Source of the DNA: Flavobacterium beibuense
GTDB lineage: Bacteria; Bacteroidota; Bacteroidia; Flavobacteriales; Flavobacteriaceae
Direction of reading: 5' to 3'
Assembly: GCF_004151245.1 (NCBI RefSeq)
Contig: NZ_JUIW01000002.1
Location: 124,001 to 188,000 of the forward strand
DNA length: 64,000 nucleotides
The notes beneath the pieces were generated by a model that worked only from the letters and a program-made list of their open reading frames with translations, did no database searches and had not been told where the DNA came from. Each line of letters starts with the position of its first letter. Within the stretch, counting starts at the first letter, position 1. This document shows, piece by piece, positions 17,358 through 26,563 of the stretch. The translations under genes and the position numbers were made by a program.

Positions 17358-17390
17358 AAAAAAGCCCCGCATTTAGCGGGGCTTTTTTTT
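17358..17390 (+). terminator. Terminator of rho
   Basis: Stem GCCCCGC (17364-17370) / GCGGGGC (17376-17382) is extended by A/T pairs and followed by eight T residues. The final T residues also form part of the stop codon of the minus-strand small gene (17389-17391). Confidence 0.92.
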
Positions 17391-17556
17391 ATTTTCTAAA
17401 CTTACTTATAAGCCATATTATAAGTACTATAACAACAATTACAATAAAAATCCCTACTCCCATGCCAGCTTCAAAAATATCTCCTGCAAGTTCGCAACCG
17501 GTAAGTGTGGTTAACATTAAAGCTAAAAAGCTTAATTTCAATATTCTCTTTTTCAT
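17389..17556 (-). CDS. Small lipoprotein with one membrane helix, 55 residues
   Basis: Open frame from ATG 17556 to TAA. The N-terminus MKKRILKLSFLALMLTTLTGC has a good lipobox (LTGC, Cys21), followed by a short ELAGDIFEAGMG segment and a strongly hydrophobic helix ending in KFRK. A lipid anchor plus a C-terminal membrane helix suggests a tiny inner-membrane-associated protein. Function is unknown. It fills part of the 378-bp gap between rho and pyrR; nothing else was seen in that gap. Confidence 0.7.
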   Translation of the reverse strand: MKKRILKLSFLALMLTTLTGCELAGDIFEAGMGVGIFIVIVVIVLIIWLISKFRK

Positions 17557-17727
17557 ATTTCCTGTTTTTAGGTTTGTTATATAAATTTAAAGCACTAAAA
17601 ACTGTATTTAGTTAAAATTAAATTAATCTTAAGCCTGCCTGAATAAAATAGCTGATTAAATATGAAATGTTATTTTTTCTAATTCTGTTTTTTCACTACT
17701 TTTACACTCCAAACATAACACAGCACT

Positions 17728-18261
17728 ATGAGCCATAAAATATTGCTAACTTCAAAAGAAGTCAATATCATCCTTAATCGTTTGGCCTGCCAGTTAATTG
17801 AAAAACATCTTGATTTTTCGGATACAATACTTATTGGATTACAGCCCAGAGGCCGTTATCTGGCAGAACGTATAAAACAACTGCTTGAGCAGGATTACAA
17901 TGTAAAAAACGTCCCGTTAGGGTTCTTGGATATTACTTTTTTCAGAGACGATTTTCGTAGGTCTGATAAGCCATTAGAGGCTAATAAAACCCAAATAGAC
18001 TTTTTGGTAGAAAATAAAAAGGTAGTTTTTATTGATGATGTATTGTATACAGGTAGAAGCATTCGTGCAGCACTAACTGCAATACAGTCTTTCGGACGTC
18101 CGTCAGAAATAGAACTTCTTGTACTTATAGATAGGCGTTTTAGCCGTCATTTACCTATTCAGCCCGATTACAGGGGGAGGCAGGTAGATGCCATAAACGA
18201 CGAAAAGGTAAAAGTAACCTGGGAGCAAAACGAAGGAGAGGATAGTGTTTATTTAATATAG
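17728..18261 (+). CDS. pyrR: PyrR-type uracil phosphoribosyltransferase/regulator
   Basis: A 177-residue type-I phosphoribosyltransferase. The PRPP-binding motif VVFIDDVLYTGRSIRAAL lies at about residues 95-112, and the GLQPRGRYLA and DITFFRDDF segments are PyrR hallmarks. In Bacillus, PyrR binds pyr mRNA to attenuate transcription; in other bacteria it may act only as a salvage enzyme (uracil + PRPP to UMP). No attenuator-like antiterminator pair was seen upstream. It is followed after 21 bp by pyrB, supporting a pyrimidine role. Confidence 0.93.
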   Translation: MSHKILLTSKEVNIILNRLACQLIEKHLDFSDTILIGLQPRGRYLAERIKQLLEQDYNVKNVPLGFLDITFFRDDFRRSDKPLEANKTQIDFLVENKKVVFIDDVLYTGRSIRAALTAIQSFGRPSEIELLVLIDRRFSRHLPIQPDYRGRQVDAINDEKVKVTWEQNEGEDSVYLI

Positions 18262-18282
18262 GCGTAACAGCAAGTAACAGCA

Positions 18283-19212
18283 ATGAAAGAATTAAGCGTT
18301 AATCATTTATTAGGAATTAAATATATCAACAAAGCTGATATTGACCTTATTTTTGAAACGGCCGACCATTTTAAAGAAGTAATTAACCGACCTATTAAAA
18401 AAGTCCCTTCTCTAAGGGATATTACAATAGCTAATATATTTTTTGAGAACAGTACACGTACTAAGCTTTCTTTTGAGCTTGCTCAAAAAAGACTTTCGGC
18501 AGATGTCATCAGTTTTTCGGCTGCACAATCATCTGTAAAGAAAGGGGAAACGCTTATAGACACTGTAAACAATATACTTTCCATGAAAGTGGATATGGTA
18601 GTTATGCGTCACTCAAATCCGGGAGCTGCACACTTTCTTTCTCAAAATGTTGGAGCAAGTATTATTAATGCCGGAGACGGAGCTCATGAACACCCTACAC
18701 AGGGGTTGTTAGATTCTTATACTATAAGAGAAAGATTAGGAGAAGTAGGAGGTAAAAAGGTAGTTATTGTTGGAGATATACTTCACTCAAGGGTAGCACT
18801 TTCTAATATATTCGCATTACAGATGCAGGGTGCAGAAGTTATGGTTTGCGGACCAAAAACTCTTATCCCTAGATATATTGATTCTTTAGGAGTAAAAGTT
18901 GAGCCTAACCTGCGTAAAGCTTTAGAGTGGTGCGATGTGGCTAATATGCTAAGGGTGCAAAACGAGCGTCTTGATGTAAACTACTTCCCTTCTACAAGAG
19001 AATATACACAACAATACGGAGTTGATAAAGAATTACTTGACTCCTTAAACAAAGAAATTGTAATTATGCACCCGGGGCCAATTAACAGGGGTGTTGAGAT
19101 TACAAGTGATGTGGCCGATTCTCAGCAGTCTGTAATATTAAATCAGGTTGAGAATGGGGTAGCGGTCAGGATGGCTGTTATCTATCTGTTAGCTTCAAAG
19201 ATTAAGCAATAA
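18283..19212 (+). CDS. pyrB: Aspartate carbamoyltransferase, catalytic subunit
   Basis: A 309-residue enzyme catalysing the first committed pyrimidine step, carbamoyl phosphate + aspartate to carbamoyl aspartate. The carbamoyl-phosphate motif STRTKLSFE and the HPTQGLLD motif are intact, as is the C-terminal HPGPINRG. The length matches PyrB. It is the second gene of a pyrR-pyrB pair. No regulatory pyrI is next to it, so a simple trimer is expected. Confidence 0.96.
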   Translation: MKELSVNHLLGIKYINKADIDLIFETADHFKEVINRPIKKVPSLRDITIANIFFENSTRTKLSFELAQKRLSADVISFSAAQSSVKKGETLIDTVNNILSMKVDMVVMRHSNPGAAHFLSQNVGASIINAGDGAHEHPTQGLLDSYTIRERLGEVGGKKVVIVGDILHSRVALSNIFALQMQGAEVMVCGPKTLIPRYIDSLGVKVEPNLRKALEWCDVANMLRVQNERLDVNYFPSTREYTQQYGVDKELLDSLNKEIVIMHPGPINRGVEITSDVADSQQSVILNQVENGVAVRMAVIYLLASKIKQ

Positions 19213-19284
19213 ATATTAAAATTATTATAAGAGGTAGCTTTTTTACTAACCACTTTGTAAATTAGCTATCAGTAATTGATAAAA

Positions 19285-19617
19285 ATGAAAGTAGAAGAAA
19301 AAGGACATACCGTTACTCTAAAAGATACCCAGGGCGATGTTATTGCTTTCAGGGATAAGATAGAGGGCGAATACAATACATTCAAAAATCAAAATATCGT
19401 TATTGATATTACTCAGGATGCTGATGTTGAGTTAAAAGACATCCTGTCTTTTCTTTCGTTATCTAACAAACACAGGAAATCAAAAAAATCGTTTGTAGTT
19501 GTTGTAAACGATTTTGACTTTAATGAAGTGCCGGATGAAATGATAGTGGTGCCAACAATTCTTGAAGCACACGATATCATTGAAATGGAAGAGATTGAAA
19601 GGGACCTGGGCTTTTAA
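19285..19617 (+). CDS. STAS-like protein upstream of ribonuclease Z
   Basis: A 110-residue soluble protein with alternating strands and helices (NIVIDITQDADVELKDIL, KKSFVVVVNDFDF, MIVVPTILEAHDIIEMEE), resembling a STAS/anti-sigma-antagonist-like fold. Close flavobacterial relatives sit next to rnz and are sometimes misnamed ribonuclease Z; no metal-binding motif is present here. The ATG at 19285 is preferred over the upstream in-frame TTG. It precedes rnz by 90 bp on the same strand. Function is unknown. Confidence 0.72.
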   Translation: MKVEEKGHTVTLKDTQGDVIAFRDKIEGEYNTFKNQNIVIDITQDADVELKDILSFLSLSNKHRKSKKSFVVVVNDFDFNEVPDEMIVVPTILEAHDIIEMEEIERDLGF

Positions 19618-19707
19618 TTCTTTAATTTATTATCTGTTGCAGGCAACAGGCGAGCAATTAGGGGCTATTATATAGTACCTTAATAATTGCTTTAAAAATT
19701 TAAGCAA

Positions 19708-20613
19708 ATGAATCTTACCATATTAGGCTGTTATGCTGCTACTCCCAGAACATTAACTAATCCTACATCGCAGGTATTGGAAATTAAAAACAGGATGTTT
19801 TTAATTGATTGTGGTGAAGGTACTCAGGTACAGCTTAGGAAAAATAAGGTTCGATTCTCAAAAATCAATCATGTTTTTATTTCCCATCTTCATGGTGACC
19901 ATGTCTACGGATTGATAGGGTTGATTTCTACTTTTTCATTACTTAACAGAAAAACAGATCTTCATATTCACGGACCAAAAGGTGTTAAGGAGCTTATTCT
20001 TATTCAATTGAAATTAACAGCATCCTGGACAAGTTTTGATCTATACTTTCATGAACTGGAAGGAAAAGAATCTCAGGTTGTTTATGAAGATGATAAGGTG
20101 GTAGTGAGTACAATTCCCTTACAACACAGGGTTTATACTAATGGTTACCTTTTTAAGGAAAAACCGGGAGAGAGAAAGCTAAATCTTGGGAAGGTAGAGG
20201 AGTATGGTATAGAGACCTGTTATTATCAAAAAATAAAGAATGGTAGCGATATTACGCTGGATGACGGTAGGGTAATCCCAAATGTTTCAATGACTTTTGA
20301 TCCGCCCGCCCCTCAGAGTTATGCTTTTTGTTCGGACACGATGTATAAAGAAGATATAATCCCGATAATTAAGGATGTTGATGTTTTGTATCATGAGAGT
20401 ACTTTTCTTGATTCGGAAGAACATCTTTGCGAGAAAACAATGCATTCTACAGCTAAACAGGCCGCTACAATAGCCAAGCAGGCTAATGTTAAGCAGTTGG
20501 TCTTAGGGCATTTTTCTACTCGATATGATTCTATTGAACTTTTTAAGGAACAGGCTCAAACTGTTTTTGAGAATGTACATTTGGCTGATGATGGTAAAAT
20601 ATTTGAATTTTAG
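19708..20613 (+). CDS. rnz: Ribonuclease Z
   Basis: A 301-residue metallo-beta-lactamase-fold endonuclease that matures tRNA 3' ends. The zinc motif HLHGDH (in FISHLHGDHVYGLIGL), the preceding DCGEGTQVQLR, the C-terminal HESTF and the GHFSTRY histidine are all present. The length is typical of the short RNase Z form. It follows the STAS-like gene and precedes pdxH on the same strand. Confidence 0.95.
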   Translation: MNLTILGCYAATPRTLTNPTSQVLEIKNRMFLIDCGEGTQVQLRKNKVRFSKINHVFISHLHGDHVYGLIGLISTFSLLNRKTDLHIHGPKGVKELILIQLKLTASWTSFDLYFHELEGKESQVVYEDDKVVVSTIPLQHRVYTNGYLFKEKPGERKLNLGKVEEYGIETCYYQKIKNGSDITLDDGRVIPNVSMTFDPPAPQSYAFCSDTMYKEDIIPIIKDVDVLYHESTFLDSEEHLCEKTMHSTAKQAATIAKQANVKQLVLGHFSTRYDSIELFKEQAQTVFENVHLADDGKIFEF

Positions 20614-20689
20614 CCAATTGATACGATTAGTGATAATCAGAAAATAATTAAATTAGAGGAGGCAGATTAGCCGGTAATATCCTTATAAT

Positions 20690-21334
20690 ATGAAAGATTT
20701 AAGTAACTACAGGCGCTCTTATGAAAAGAGTGAACTAACCGAACAGAATTTACCTGAAGATCCTATTACTCTTTTTAAAGCATGGTTTCATGAAGTAGAG
20801 GAGTTTGGAGGTTCAAGTGAGGTTAATGCCATGACAGTATCTACTATAGGTAAAGATGGTTTTCCTAAAGCCAGAGTTGTATTGCTTAAACAGTTTACTT
20901 ATGAAGGTTTTATCTTTTATACTAATTATAATTCTGAAAAGGGAAACGCAATAGAAGCCAATCCAAATATTTGTCTGTCTTTTTTCTGGCAGGAAATGGA
21001 AAGACAGGTAATTATTAAAGGTAAGGCAGAGAAAGTAGCTGAAAACCTTTCTGACGGATATTTTGAAAGCCGTCCGGCAGGAAGCCGTCTGGGAGCTATA
21101 GTATCGCCACAAAGCGAAGTAATACCTTCAAGAGATTATCTGGAAGGAAAACTACATGATCTTGAAAAAGAATACGCTGAAGGAGAAATTCCACGTCCTA
21201 AACATTGGGGAGGTTATATTGTTAAGCCTGTTGAAATTGAATTTTGGCAGGGAAGACCAAACAGATTACATGACAGGATAAGATATAAACTGCAGGAAAA
21301 TTTTAACTGGTTAACAGAAAGGTTAGCGCCGTAA
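20690..21334 (+). CDS. pdxH: Pyridoxamine 5'-phosphate oxidase
   Basis: A 214-residue FMN-dependent enzyme oxidising pyridoxamine or pyridoxine 5'-phosphate to pyridoxal 5'-phosphate. It contains the FMN-binding RVVLLKQF block, GFIFYTNYNSEKG, the mid-domain RQVIIKGKAEK, and the C-terminal signature EFWQGRPNRLHDR. Length and ends are normal. Confidence 0.95.
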   Translation: MKDLSNYRRSYEKSELTEQNLPEDPITLFKAWFHEVEEFGGSSEVNAMTVSTIGKDGFPKARVVLLKQFTYEGFIFYTNYNSEKGNAIEANPNICLSFFWQEMERQVIIKGKAEKVAENLSDGYFESRPAGSRLGAIVSPQSEVIPSRDYLEGKLHDLEKEYAEGEIPRPKHWGGYIVKPVEIEFWQGRPNRLHDRIRYKLQENFNWLTERLAP

Positions 21335-21416
21335 TAAAAATTAACAAAATGTTTGTATTTTATTATGTTAATATTTCGGATATTTAATATATAGATATTA
21401 ATTAAAATGCAGGCTC

Positions 21417-21941
21417 ATGAAAAACTTGATATTAATCCGTCATGCTAAATCTAGCTGGGATGCCCCTCTAATAGACAAGGACAGGCCGTTATCTAAACGC
21501 GGAATTAACGATGCTCATCTGGTTGCTAATAAAGTTTCCGGATATTTACCTAAAACTTTCCTCGTTTGGTCAAGCTCAGCACAAAGGGCTAAAAATACAG
21601 CCTACATTTTTGCAGAAAGCCTTTCTATCCCCATAGATAATATAATCTTTAACGACGACCTTTATACTTTTGAGGTAAGAAAGCTTGAGAAAATCATAAA
21701 AAGTTGTGATAACAAATATGATAACCTAATTCTTTTTGGACATAACGAGGCGATTACTAATTTTGTTAATATCTTTGGGAACATTACCATAGATAATGTG
21801 CCTACTTCGGGATTTGTTTCAATGTCATTTAATACAGATGATTGGAACGTTATCGAAAAAGGTACAATAGAACAAACCGTTTTTCCAAGCGAATTAAAAA
21901 AGTATGATCCACCACCACACACCGGTGAACCGGTATATTGA
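21417..21941 (+). CDS. sixA: SixA-like histidine phosphatase
   Basis: A 174-residue histidine-phosphatase superfamily protein. The nucleophile His9 lies in LILIRHAKSSWD (Arg8-His9), and the second catalytic His lies in LILFGHNEAIT. Short RHA-type members resemble E. coli SixA, which dephosphorylates phosphohistidine on HPt domains. Its stop lies 38 bp inside the polyphosphate kinase gene, so the two are coupled. A role in phosphate or polyphosphate balance is suggested by context only. Confidence 0.82.
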   Translation: MKNLILIRHAKSSWDAPLIDKDRPLSKRGINDAHLVANKVSGYLPKTFLVWSSSAQRAKNTAYIFAESLSIPIDNIIFNDDLYTFEVRKLEKIIKSCDNKYDNLILFGHNEAITNFVNIFGNITIDNVPTSGFVSMSFNTDDWNVIEKGTIEQTVFPSELKKYDPPPHTGEPVY

Positions 21942-24027
21942 TAGGGAAAAAAGCTGGCTTGCATTTAATGCGAGGGTACTGCAGGAAGCTGCAGATGAAA
22001 AAGTCCCTTTATTAGACAGGCTTAGATTTTTAGGAATATTTTCAAATAATTTAGACGAATTTTTCAGGGTTCGGTATGCTGCCGTAAGGCGTTTAAGTCT
22101 TGCAGGGCAAACCGGCGAAAAGATACTTGGTGGTATATCTGCACAGCAACTGCTTAAGGATATTACCGAGATTGTTATTGAACAGCAGTCTGAAAGTTTA
22201 AGGATATTAAGTGTTATAGAGCAGGAACTACAGCAGGAAAACATTTATATTATTAACGAAACAGAAGTATCTAAAGAACAGCAAAACTTTATAAAGGACT
22301 TTTTTATCCAAAAGGTAAGTCCTGAGTTGGTAACCATTATACTTAATGATCTAGATGAGTTTCCGCTTCTTAAAGATGCGGCGGGATATCTTGCGGTAAA
22401 ACTTGTAATACCTCCAAAGGAAAAGAAAATTACTGAAGGAGAGCCTGTTAATCTTGAGCCTGAAGTACGTTACGCTGTTGTTGAAATGCCTAAGACTATT
22501 AACCGTTTTGTGGTATTACCTTCAAACAACGAAAAACAGTATATCATACTTTTGGATGATGTAATTCGCTACAATTTGTATAGTATCTTCAATATTTTTA
22601 ATTATGAAAGCATTTCGGCCCACATGATTAAAATTACCAGAGATGCTCAGTTAGAGATTGATAGTGATCAGAGTAAGAGCCTTATGGAGAAAATATCCAA
22701 AGGAGTTAAGGAAAGAAGGATTGGTGAACCTGTTCGTTTTGTATACGACCAGTCTATAGAAAAAGATACATTAAACTTTTTCCTTACGAGAATGGGTATT
22801 GATGCTACCGATAGTATTATTCCGGGAGGGCGTTATCATAACAGGAGGGATTACATGAGCTTTCCTAATTTGGGAAGGTATGATTTGCTTTATAAACAAA
22901 ATACTCCATTACCTATACCGGGACTTAGCCTAGAAGGAAGCATATTACAAAAGATAAAACAAAAGGATTATCTTCTAAATGCTCCTTATCAATCGTATTC
23001 TTATGTTATAAAGTTTTTAAGGGAGGCGGCGTTAGACCCTAAGGTTGTTTCTATTAAGATAACATTATACAGGCTAGCTAAGAATTCACAAATTGTGAGT
23101 TCCCTTATCAATGCTGCAAAAAACGGTAAGAAAGTAACTGTTCAGATAGAACTTCAGGCACGTTTTGATGAGGCGAGCAATATCTCCTATTCTGAACAGA
23201 TGCAAAGAGAAGGTATCAACCTTATTTTTGGTGTAAAAGGATTAAAGGTGCACAGTAAAATATGTGTTATCGAGAGGATTGAGAAAGGTAAGTTTAAACG
23301 TTACGGTTTTATATCTACAGGTAACTTCAACGAAGCTACTGCTAAAATTTATACCGATGTTACTTTGTTTACCTATCACCAGCAAATATTAAAGGACGTA
23401 AATAAAATATTTGACTTTTTTGATGTAAATTACAGGGTACACAGGTACAAGCATTTGTTTGTTTCACCTCATTATACAAGGTCTAAGTTTTATAAACTGA
23501 TAGACAGGGAAATACTTAATGCTATAGCAGGAAAAGAGGCTTACATTAAGCTCAAAATGAACAGTCTTACTGATTATAAAATGATTGATAAACTGTATGA
23601 AGCAAGCAGGGAAGGTGTAAAGGTTCAACTTATAATAAGAGGTATATGCTGTCTTATTCCGGGAGAGGAAGATATGAGTGAGAATATTGAGGCAATTAGC
23701 ATCGTGGATAATTATCTTGAACACTCTAGGGTTTATATATTTGGTAATAGTGGCGACCCTGAGGTATATATATCTTCTGCCGATTTTATGACGCGTAACC
23801 TGGATGAGAGGGTAGAGGTAACGTGTCCTATCTATGATGCCGATATAAAACAGGAGCTTATAGATACTTTTGAGATAGGATGGAAAGGTAATGTAAAAGC
23901 AAGGCTTCATTCAGAAAACCTTGAGAATAAATACAGAAAACGCCCTCATGAAAAAGTATTCAGGGCACAACTTGAAACATATAACTATTACAGGGATATG
24001 CTTGAAGTGATTTACGAACAATTATAA
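21904..24027 (+). CDS. ppk: Polyphosphate kinase 1
   Basis: A 707-residue enzyme that reversibly makes polyphosphate from ATP. The N-terminal domain begins with YIDREKSWLAFNARVLQEA. The two catalytic histidines are His450 (in LKVHSK, autophosphorylated) and His607 (in YLEHSRVYIFG), within PLD-like domains. ATG 21904 gives 10 residues before the conserved start, and an in-frame GTG at 21925 is the only other nearby option. It overlaps sixA by 38 bp and is followed by ppx 45 bp later, making a synthesis/degradation cluster. Confidence 0.95.
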   Translation: MIHHHTPVNRYIDREKSWLAFNARVLQEAADEKVPLLDRLRFLGIFSNNLDEFFRVRYAAVRRLSLAGQTGEKILGGISAQQLLKDITEIVIEQQSESLRILSVIEQELQQENIYIINETEVSKEQQNFIKDFFIQKVSPELVTIILNDLDEFPLLKDAAGYLAVKLVIPPKEKKITEGEPVNLEPEVRYAVVEMPKTINRFVVLPSNNEKQYIILLDDVIRYNLYSIFNIFNYESISAHMIKITRDAQLEIDSDQSKSLMEKISKGVKERRIGEPVRFVYDQSIEKDTLNFFLTRMGIDATDSIIPGGRYHNRRDYMSFPNLGRYDLLYKQNTPLPIPGLSLEGSILQKIKQKDYLLNAPYQSYSYVIKFLREAALDPKVVSIKITLYRLAKNSQIVSSLINAAKNGKKVTVQIELQARFDEASNISYSEQMQREGINLIFGVKGLKVHSKICVIERIEKGKFKRYGFISTGNFNEATAKIYTDVTLFTYHQQILKDVNKIFDFFDVNYRVHRYKHLFVSPHYTRSKFYKLIDREILNAIAGKEAYIKLKMNSLTDYKMIDKLYEASREGVKVQLIIRGICCLIPGEEDMSENIEAISIVDNYLEHSRVYIFGNSGDPEVYISSADFMTRNLDERVEVTCPIYDADIKQELIDTFEIGWKGNVKARLHSENLENKYRKRPHEKVFRAQLETYNYYRDMLEVIYEQL

Positions 24028-24072
24028 TTAGATTCTGAGGTTGTAAATGAAAGACCTTAGTAACTGAAGAGA

Positions 24073-24963
24073 ATGATTAACATAAAAAAATATGCTGCTA
24101 TCGATATTGGATCTAATGCCATGAGGCTATTAGTGTGTAATATTGTGGAGCAGGAAGGGAAACCTACACAATTCAATAAAAGTTCATTAGTACGTGTTCC
24201 TATTCGTTTAGGGCAGGATGCTTTTACAGTTGGTGAGATTGCAGAGGAGAGCATAGAGCGAATGATTGATGCTATGAAGGCTTACAAGCTGCTAATGAAA
24301 GTGCATAAAGTAGAACGTTATATGGCATGTGCTACTTCTGCTATGAGAGAGGCTTTTAACGGAAAGGAAGTAGCTGATCTTATTGAGCAGGAAGCAGGAA
24401 TTAAAATTGAGATTATAGATGGTAAAAAGGAAGCAGCTATTATTGCTTCTACCGATTTACATACCTTTATAAAACCCGACCAAACCTATCTTTTTGTTGA
24501 TGTAGGTGGTGGTAGTACAGAGTTTTCATTATTTGATAACGGAAAGATTGTTGCTTCAAAATCATTTAAAAATGGTACAGTACGTTTACTAAACAATATG
24601 GTTAACGAACTGGTTTGGGTTGAGATTGAAAAATGGATAAAAACCGTTACCGAGCCTTATGAAAGTATTACGCTTATAGGTTCCGGAGGTAACATAAACA
24701 AATTGTTTAAACTGTCGGGTAAAAAACAGGATTTACCATTATCCTATTTCTACATAAATTCTCAGTACCAGTTTTTAAATACGCTTACTTATGAGCAGCG
24801 TATTTCCGAACTTGGACTAAACCCTGACCGTGCTGATGTAATTATTTATGCTACCCGCATTTACCTTAATGCTATGAGGTGGAGTGGTGCACGTAATATT
24901 TATGTTCCTAAAATAGGACTTTCAGACGGTATTGTTAAAGCAATGTACTATGGTAAGGTATAA
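24073..24963 (+). CDS. ppx: Ppx/GppA exopolyphosphatase
   Basis: A 296-residue ASKHA-fold phosphatase with AAIDIGSNAMRLLV (phosphate 1), VDVGGGSTEFSLF (phosphate 2) and LIGSGGNINKLF. It covers only the two ASKHA lobes; the C-terminal HD-like domains of E. coli Ppx (about 500 residues) are absent, as in other short Ppx/GppA proteins. It likely hydrolyses polyphosphate or pppGpp in the cytoplasm. It lies immediately downstream of ppk. Confidence 0.9.
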   Translation: MINIKKYAAIDIGSNAMRLLVCNIVEQEGKPTQFNKSSLVRVPIRLGQDAFTVGEIAEESIERMIDAMKAYKLLMKVHKVERYMACATSAMREAFNGKEVADLIEQEAGIKIEIIDGKKEAAIIASTDLHTFIKPDQTYLFVDVGGGSTEFSLFDNGKIVASKSFKNGTVRLLNNMVNELVWVEIEKWIKTVTEPYESITLIGSGGNINKLFKLSGKKQDLPLSYFYINSQYQFLNTLTYEQRISELGLNPDRADVIIYATRIYLNAMRWSGARNIYVPKIGLSDGIVKAMYYGKV

Positions 24964-24967
24964 TTAA

Positions 24968-25138
24968 ATGGAAACAAGTGTAAATAACTTTTCTTTTGGT
25001 ATAGGTATGTGGCAACTGTTCTGTATACTGTTGCTCCTGCTTTTTGCAGTAGGTATATTTTTTCTTGTAAGATTTGTTGTAAAAAAAAATGAGAAATTAA
25101 TCGATTATAGTTGCTTTGATATCTCTTTTATCAATTAA
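24968..25138 (+). CDS. Possible 56-residue membrane protein
   Basis: An open frame starting 5 bp after ppx: METSVNNFSFGIGMWQ, one strongly hydrophobic helix (about residues 15-37), then VVKKNEK and a polar tail. A stop-to-start distance of 4 nt with ppx suggests an operon. Its 3' end overlaps the convergent signal-peptidase-like gene by 42 bp, which is unusual, so the tail may be poorly conserved. No family is recognised. Confidence 0.45.
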   Translation: METSVNNFSFGIGMWQLFCILLLLLFAVGIFFLVRFVVKKNEKLIDYSCFDISFIN

Positions 25139-25759
25139 TCCGATATACCTAGAATCCATAGCATTATCCCTGTTATCACCCATAACAAATACTTTATTGG
25201 CAGGAATGATTATAGGACCAAAATTGTCTTTATTCCAGTTCTTTCCAAAAGTCTCAACGATAAATTTGTCGGGGATACTATCTAGCTTTCTTTTAAAAGG
25301 AAACTTTGCTTTATACATAATACTATCTTCAGCACTAGTAGTTAAGTATTTATTATTGAATAGGATAGGATAGGCTTTTTGTGAAAAATAATCTTTTTCA
25401 TTTTCAGGAAGCTTTTTTATTTCTTCAATATCAATTAAGTAATTATGCTGAAGATTATAGTCCTTATCGAAATTTATCCCATTACGAAATAAAACGCCAT
25501 CCCTAATTTCAAGAGTATCATTTTCTACTCCTACAAGTCTAAAAAAGCAGGAACCATACTCACATTTATAAATAATAAAATCTCCGACTTCTGCTTTTTT
25601 CAGACTCGAAGCGAAGAAAGTATCTCCTAATTTTATTGTAGGCTCATTACTACTAGTAGGTGCGTTGTAAAGATTTATTATTCCCAGTACCCTACATACA
25701 ATGAGTAAAAAGAAAATAGTACCTAAAAAAATACCTGTAAATAAAAGTCCTTTTTTCAT
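25097..25759 (-). CDS. Divergent S26 (signal peptidase I-like) protein lacking the usual lysine
   Basis: A 220-residue membrane-anchored protein with one N-terminal helix. The catalytic Ser box reads PTSSNEPT (residues 34-41), with Ser37 at the nucleophile position; the usual GSM is replaced by SSN. The C-terminal box GDNRDNAMDSRYIG is fully conserved. In the box that normally reads IKRVVG and carries the general-base Lys, this protein reads CFFRLVG (71-77), so Phe73 stands where Lys is expected. Two cysteines (C66, C71) flank this region. It may be inactive, use another base, or be a divergent processing enzyme. It overlaps the end of the plus-strand small ORF. Confidence 0.8.
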   Translation of the reverse strand: MKKGLLFTGIFLGTIFFLLIVCRVLGIINLYNAPTSSNEPTIKLGDTFFASSLKKAEVGDFIIYKCEYGSCFFRLVGVENDTLEIRDGVLFRNGINFDKDYNLQHNYLIDIEEIKKLPENEKDYFSQKAYPILFNNKYLTTSAEDSIMYKAKFPFKRKLDSIPDKFIVETFGKNWNKDNFGPIIIPANKVFVMGDNRDNAMDSRYIGLIDKRDIKATIID

Positions 25760-25768
25760 TGTGAAAAT

Positions 25769-26563
25769 TTAAAATCCTTCAAATACACCTAATCCAAAAA
25801 GAGCAAAGTCATATTTAACCGGATCGGTTGAGTCTAATAGTCTTAATTCTGTATCCAGCTCAAACAGAGCTTTTGCGTCATTTTGTTTTCTATTCAATAA
25901 GCCAAGTTTACGGGCTACATTACCGGAATGAACATCAAGCGGGCAGGAGAGATTGGATGAGGAAATGTTTTTCCAAATTCCTAGATCAACACCAGCATTA
26001 TCGTTTCTTACCATCCAACGTAGAAACATATTCATCCTTTTTGCGGCCGAACCATTTAAAGGGTCCGATATATGTTTTTGAGTACGTTGCTGATGTGCTA
26101 TTTCAAAAAATATTTTTTTAAATTCACTAATGCTTTGCTGTAAGCTGTTGTTTTCCTGGTGCCTTGCAAATACAGACTCCAGCCCGCCATGATTGGTGTA
26201 AATGTTTTTTAGTGACTGTATAAAAGTGGCAAAATCGATACCGTTAAAAGTACGATGCACAAAGTTTTCTAAACTTTCAAGATGCTCTTCGTTATGACTC
26301 ATCACAAAGTCATAAGGACTATTCCCCATGAGCTCCATCATCTTTTTGGCATTATTGATAATCATTTTGCGATTACCCCATGCTATAGTCGCCGAAAGAA
26401 AACCGGCGATTTCTATATCCTCTTTTTGTGTAAACAGGTGAGGTATCTGTATTGGGTCGGTATCAATAAAATCAGGGTTGTTGTAAAGTAATACCTTTTC
26501 ATCAAGGAACGATTTAAGTTCCTCCATATTCATTTTTTCTTTCATTAAACCTGCTTCAATCAT
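25769..26563 (-). CDS. TIGR02757 family protein (DUF2400)
   Basis: A 264-residue protein of a widespread uncharacterised family related in its helical pattern to DNA-glycosylase-like HhH proteins. Conserved blocks are [27 protein letters not shown] and [17 protein letters not shown]. The start at 26563 overlaps the stop of the LolD-type gene by 4 bp (ATGA arrangement), supporting this start even though in-frame Met codons follow at residues 7 and 11. No reaction is known. Confidence 0.87.
   Translation of the reverse strand: MIEAGLMKEKMNMEELKSFLDEKVLLYNNPDFIDTDPIQIPHLFTQKEDIEIAGFLSATIAWGNRKMIINNAKKMMELMGNSPYDFVMSHNEEHLESLENFVHRTFNGIDFATFIQSLKNIYTNHGGLESVFARHQENNSLQQSISEFKKIFFEIAHQQRTQKHISDPLNGSAAKRMNMFLRWMVRNDNAGVDLGIWKNISSSNLSCPLDVHSGNVARKLGLLNRKQNDAKALFELDTELRLLDSTDPVKYDFALFGLGVFEGF

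Noticed and set aside
17557..17727. PyrR-dependent RNA attenuator before pyrR
   Set aside because: No antiterminator/terminator hairpin pair was seen in this AT-rich region; only a weak TACTTTTA element close to the start.
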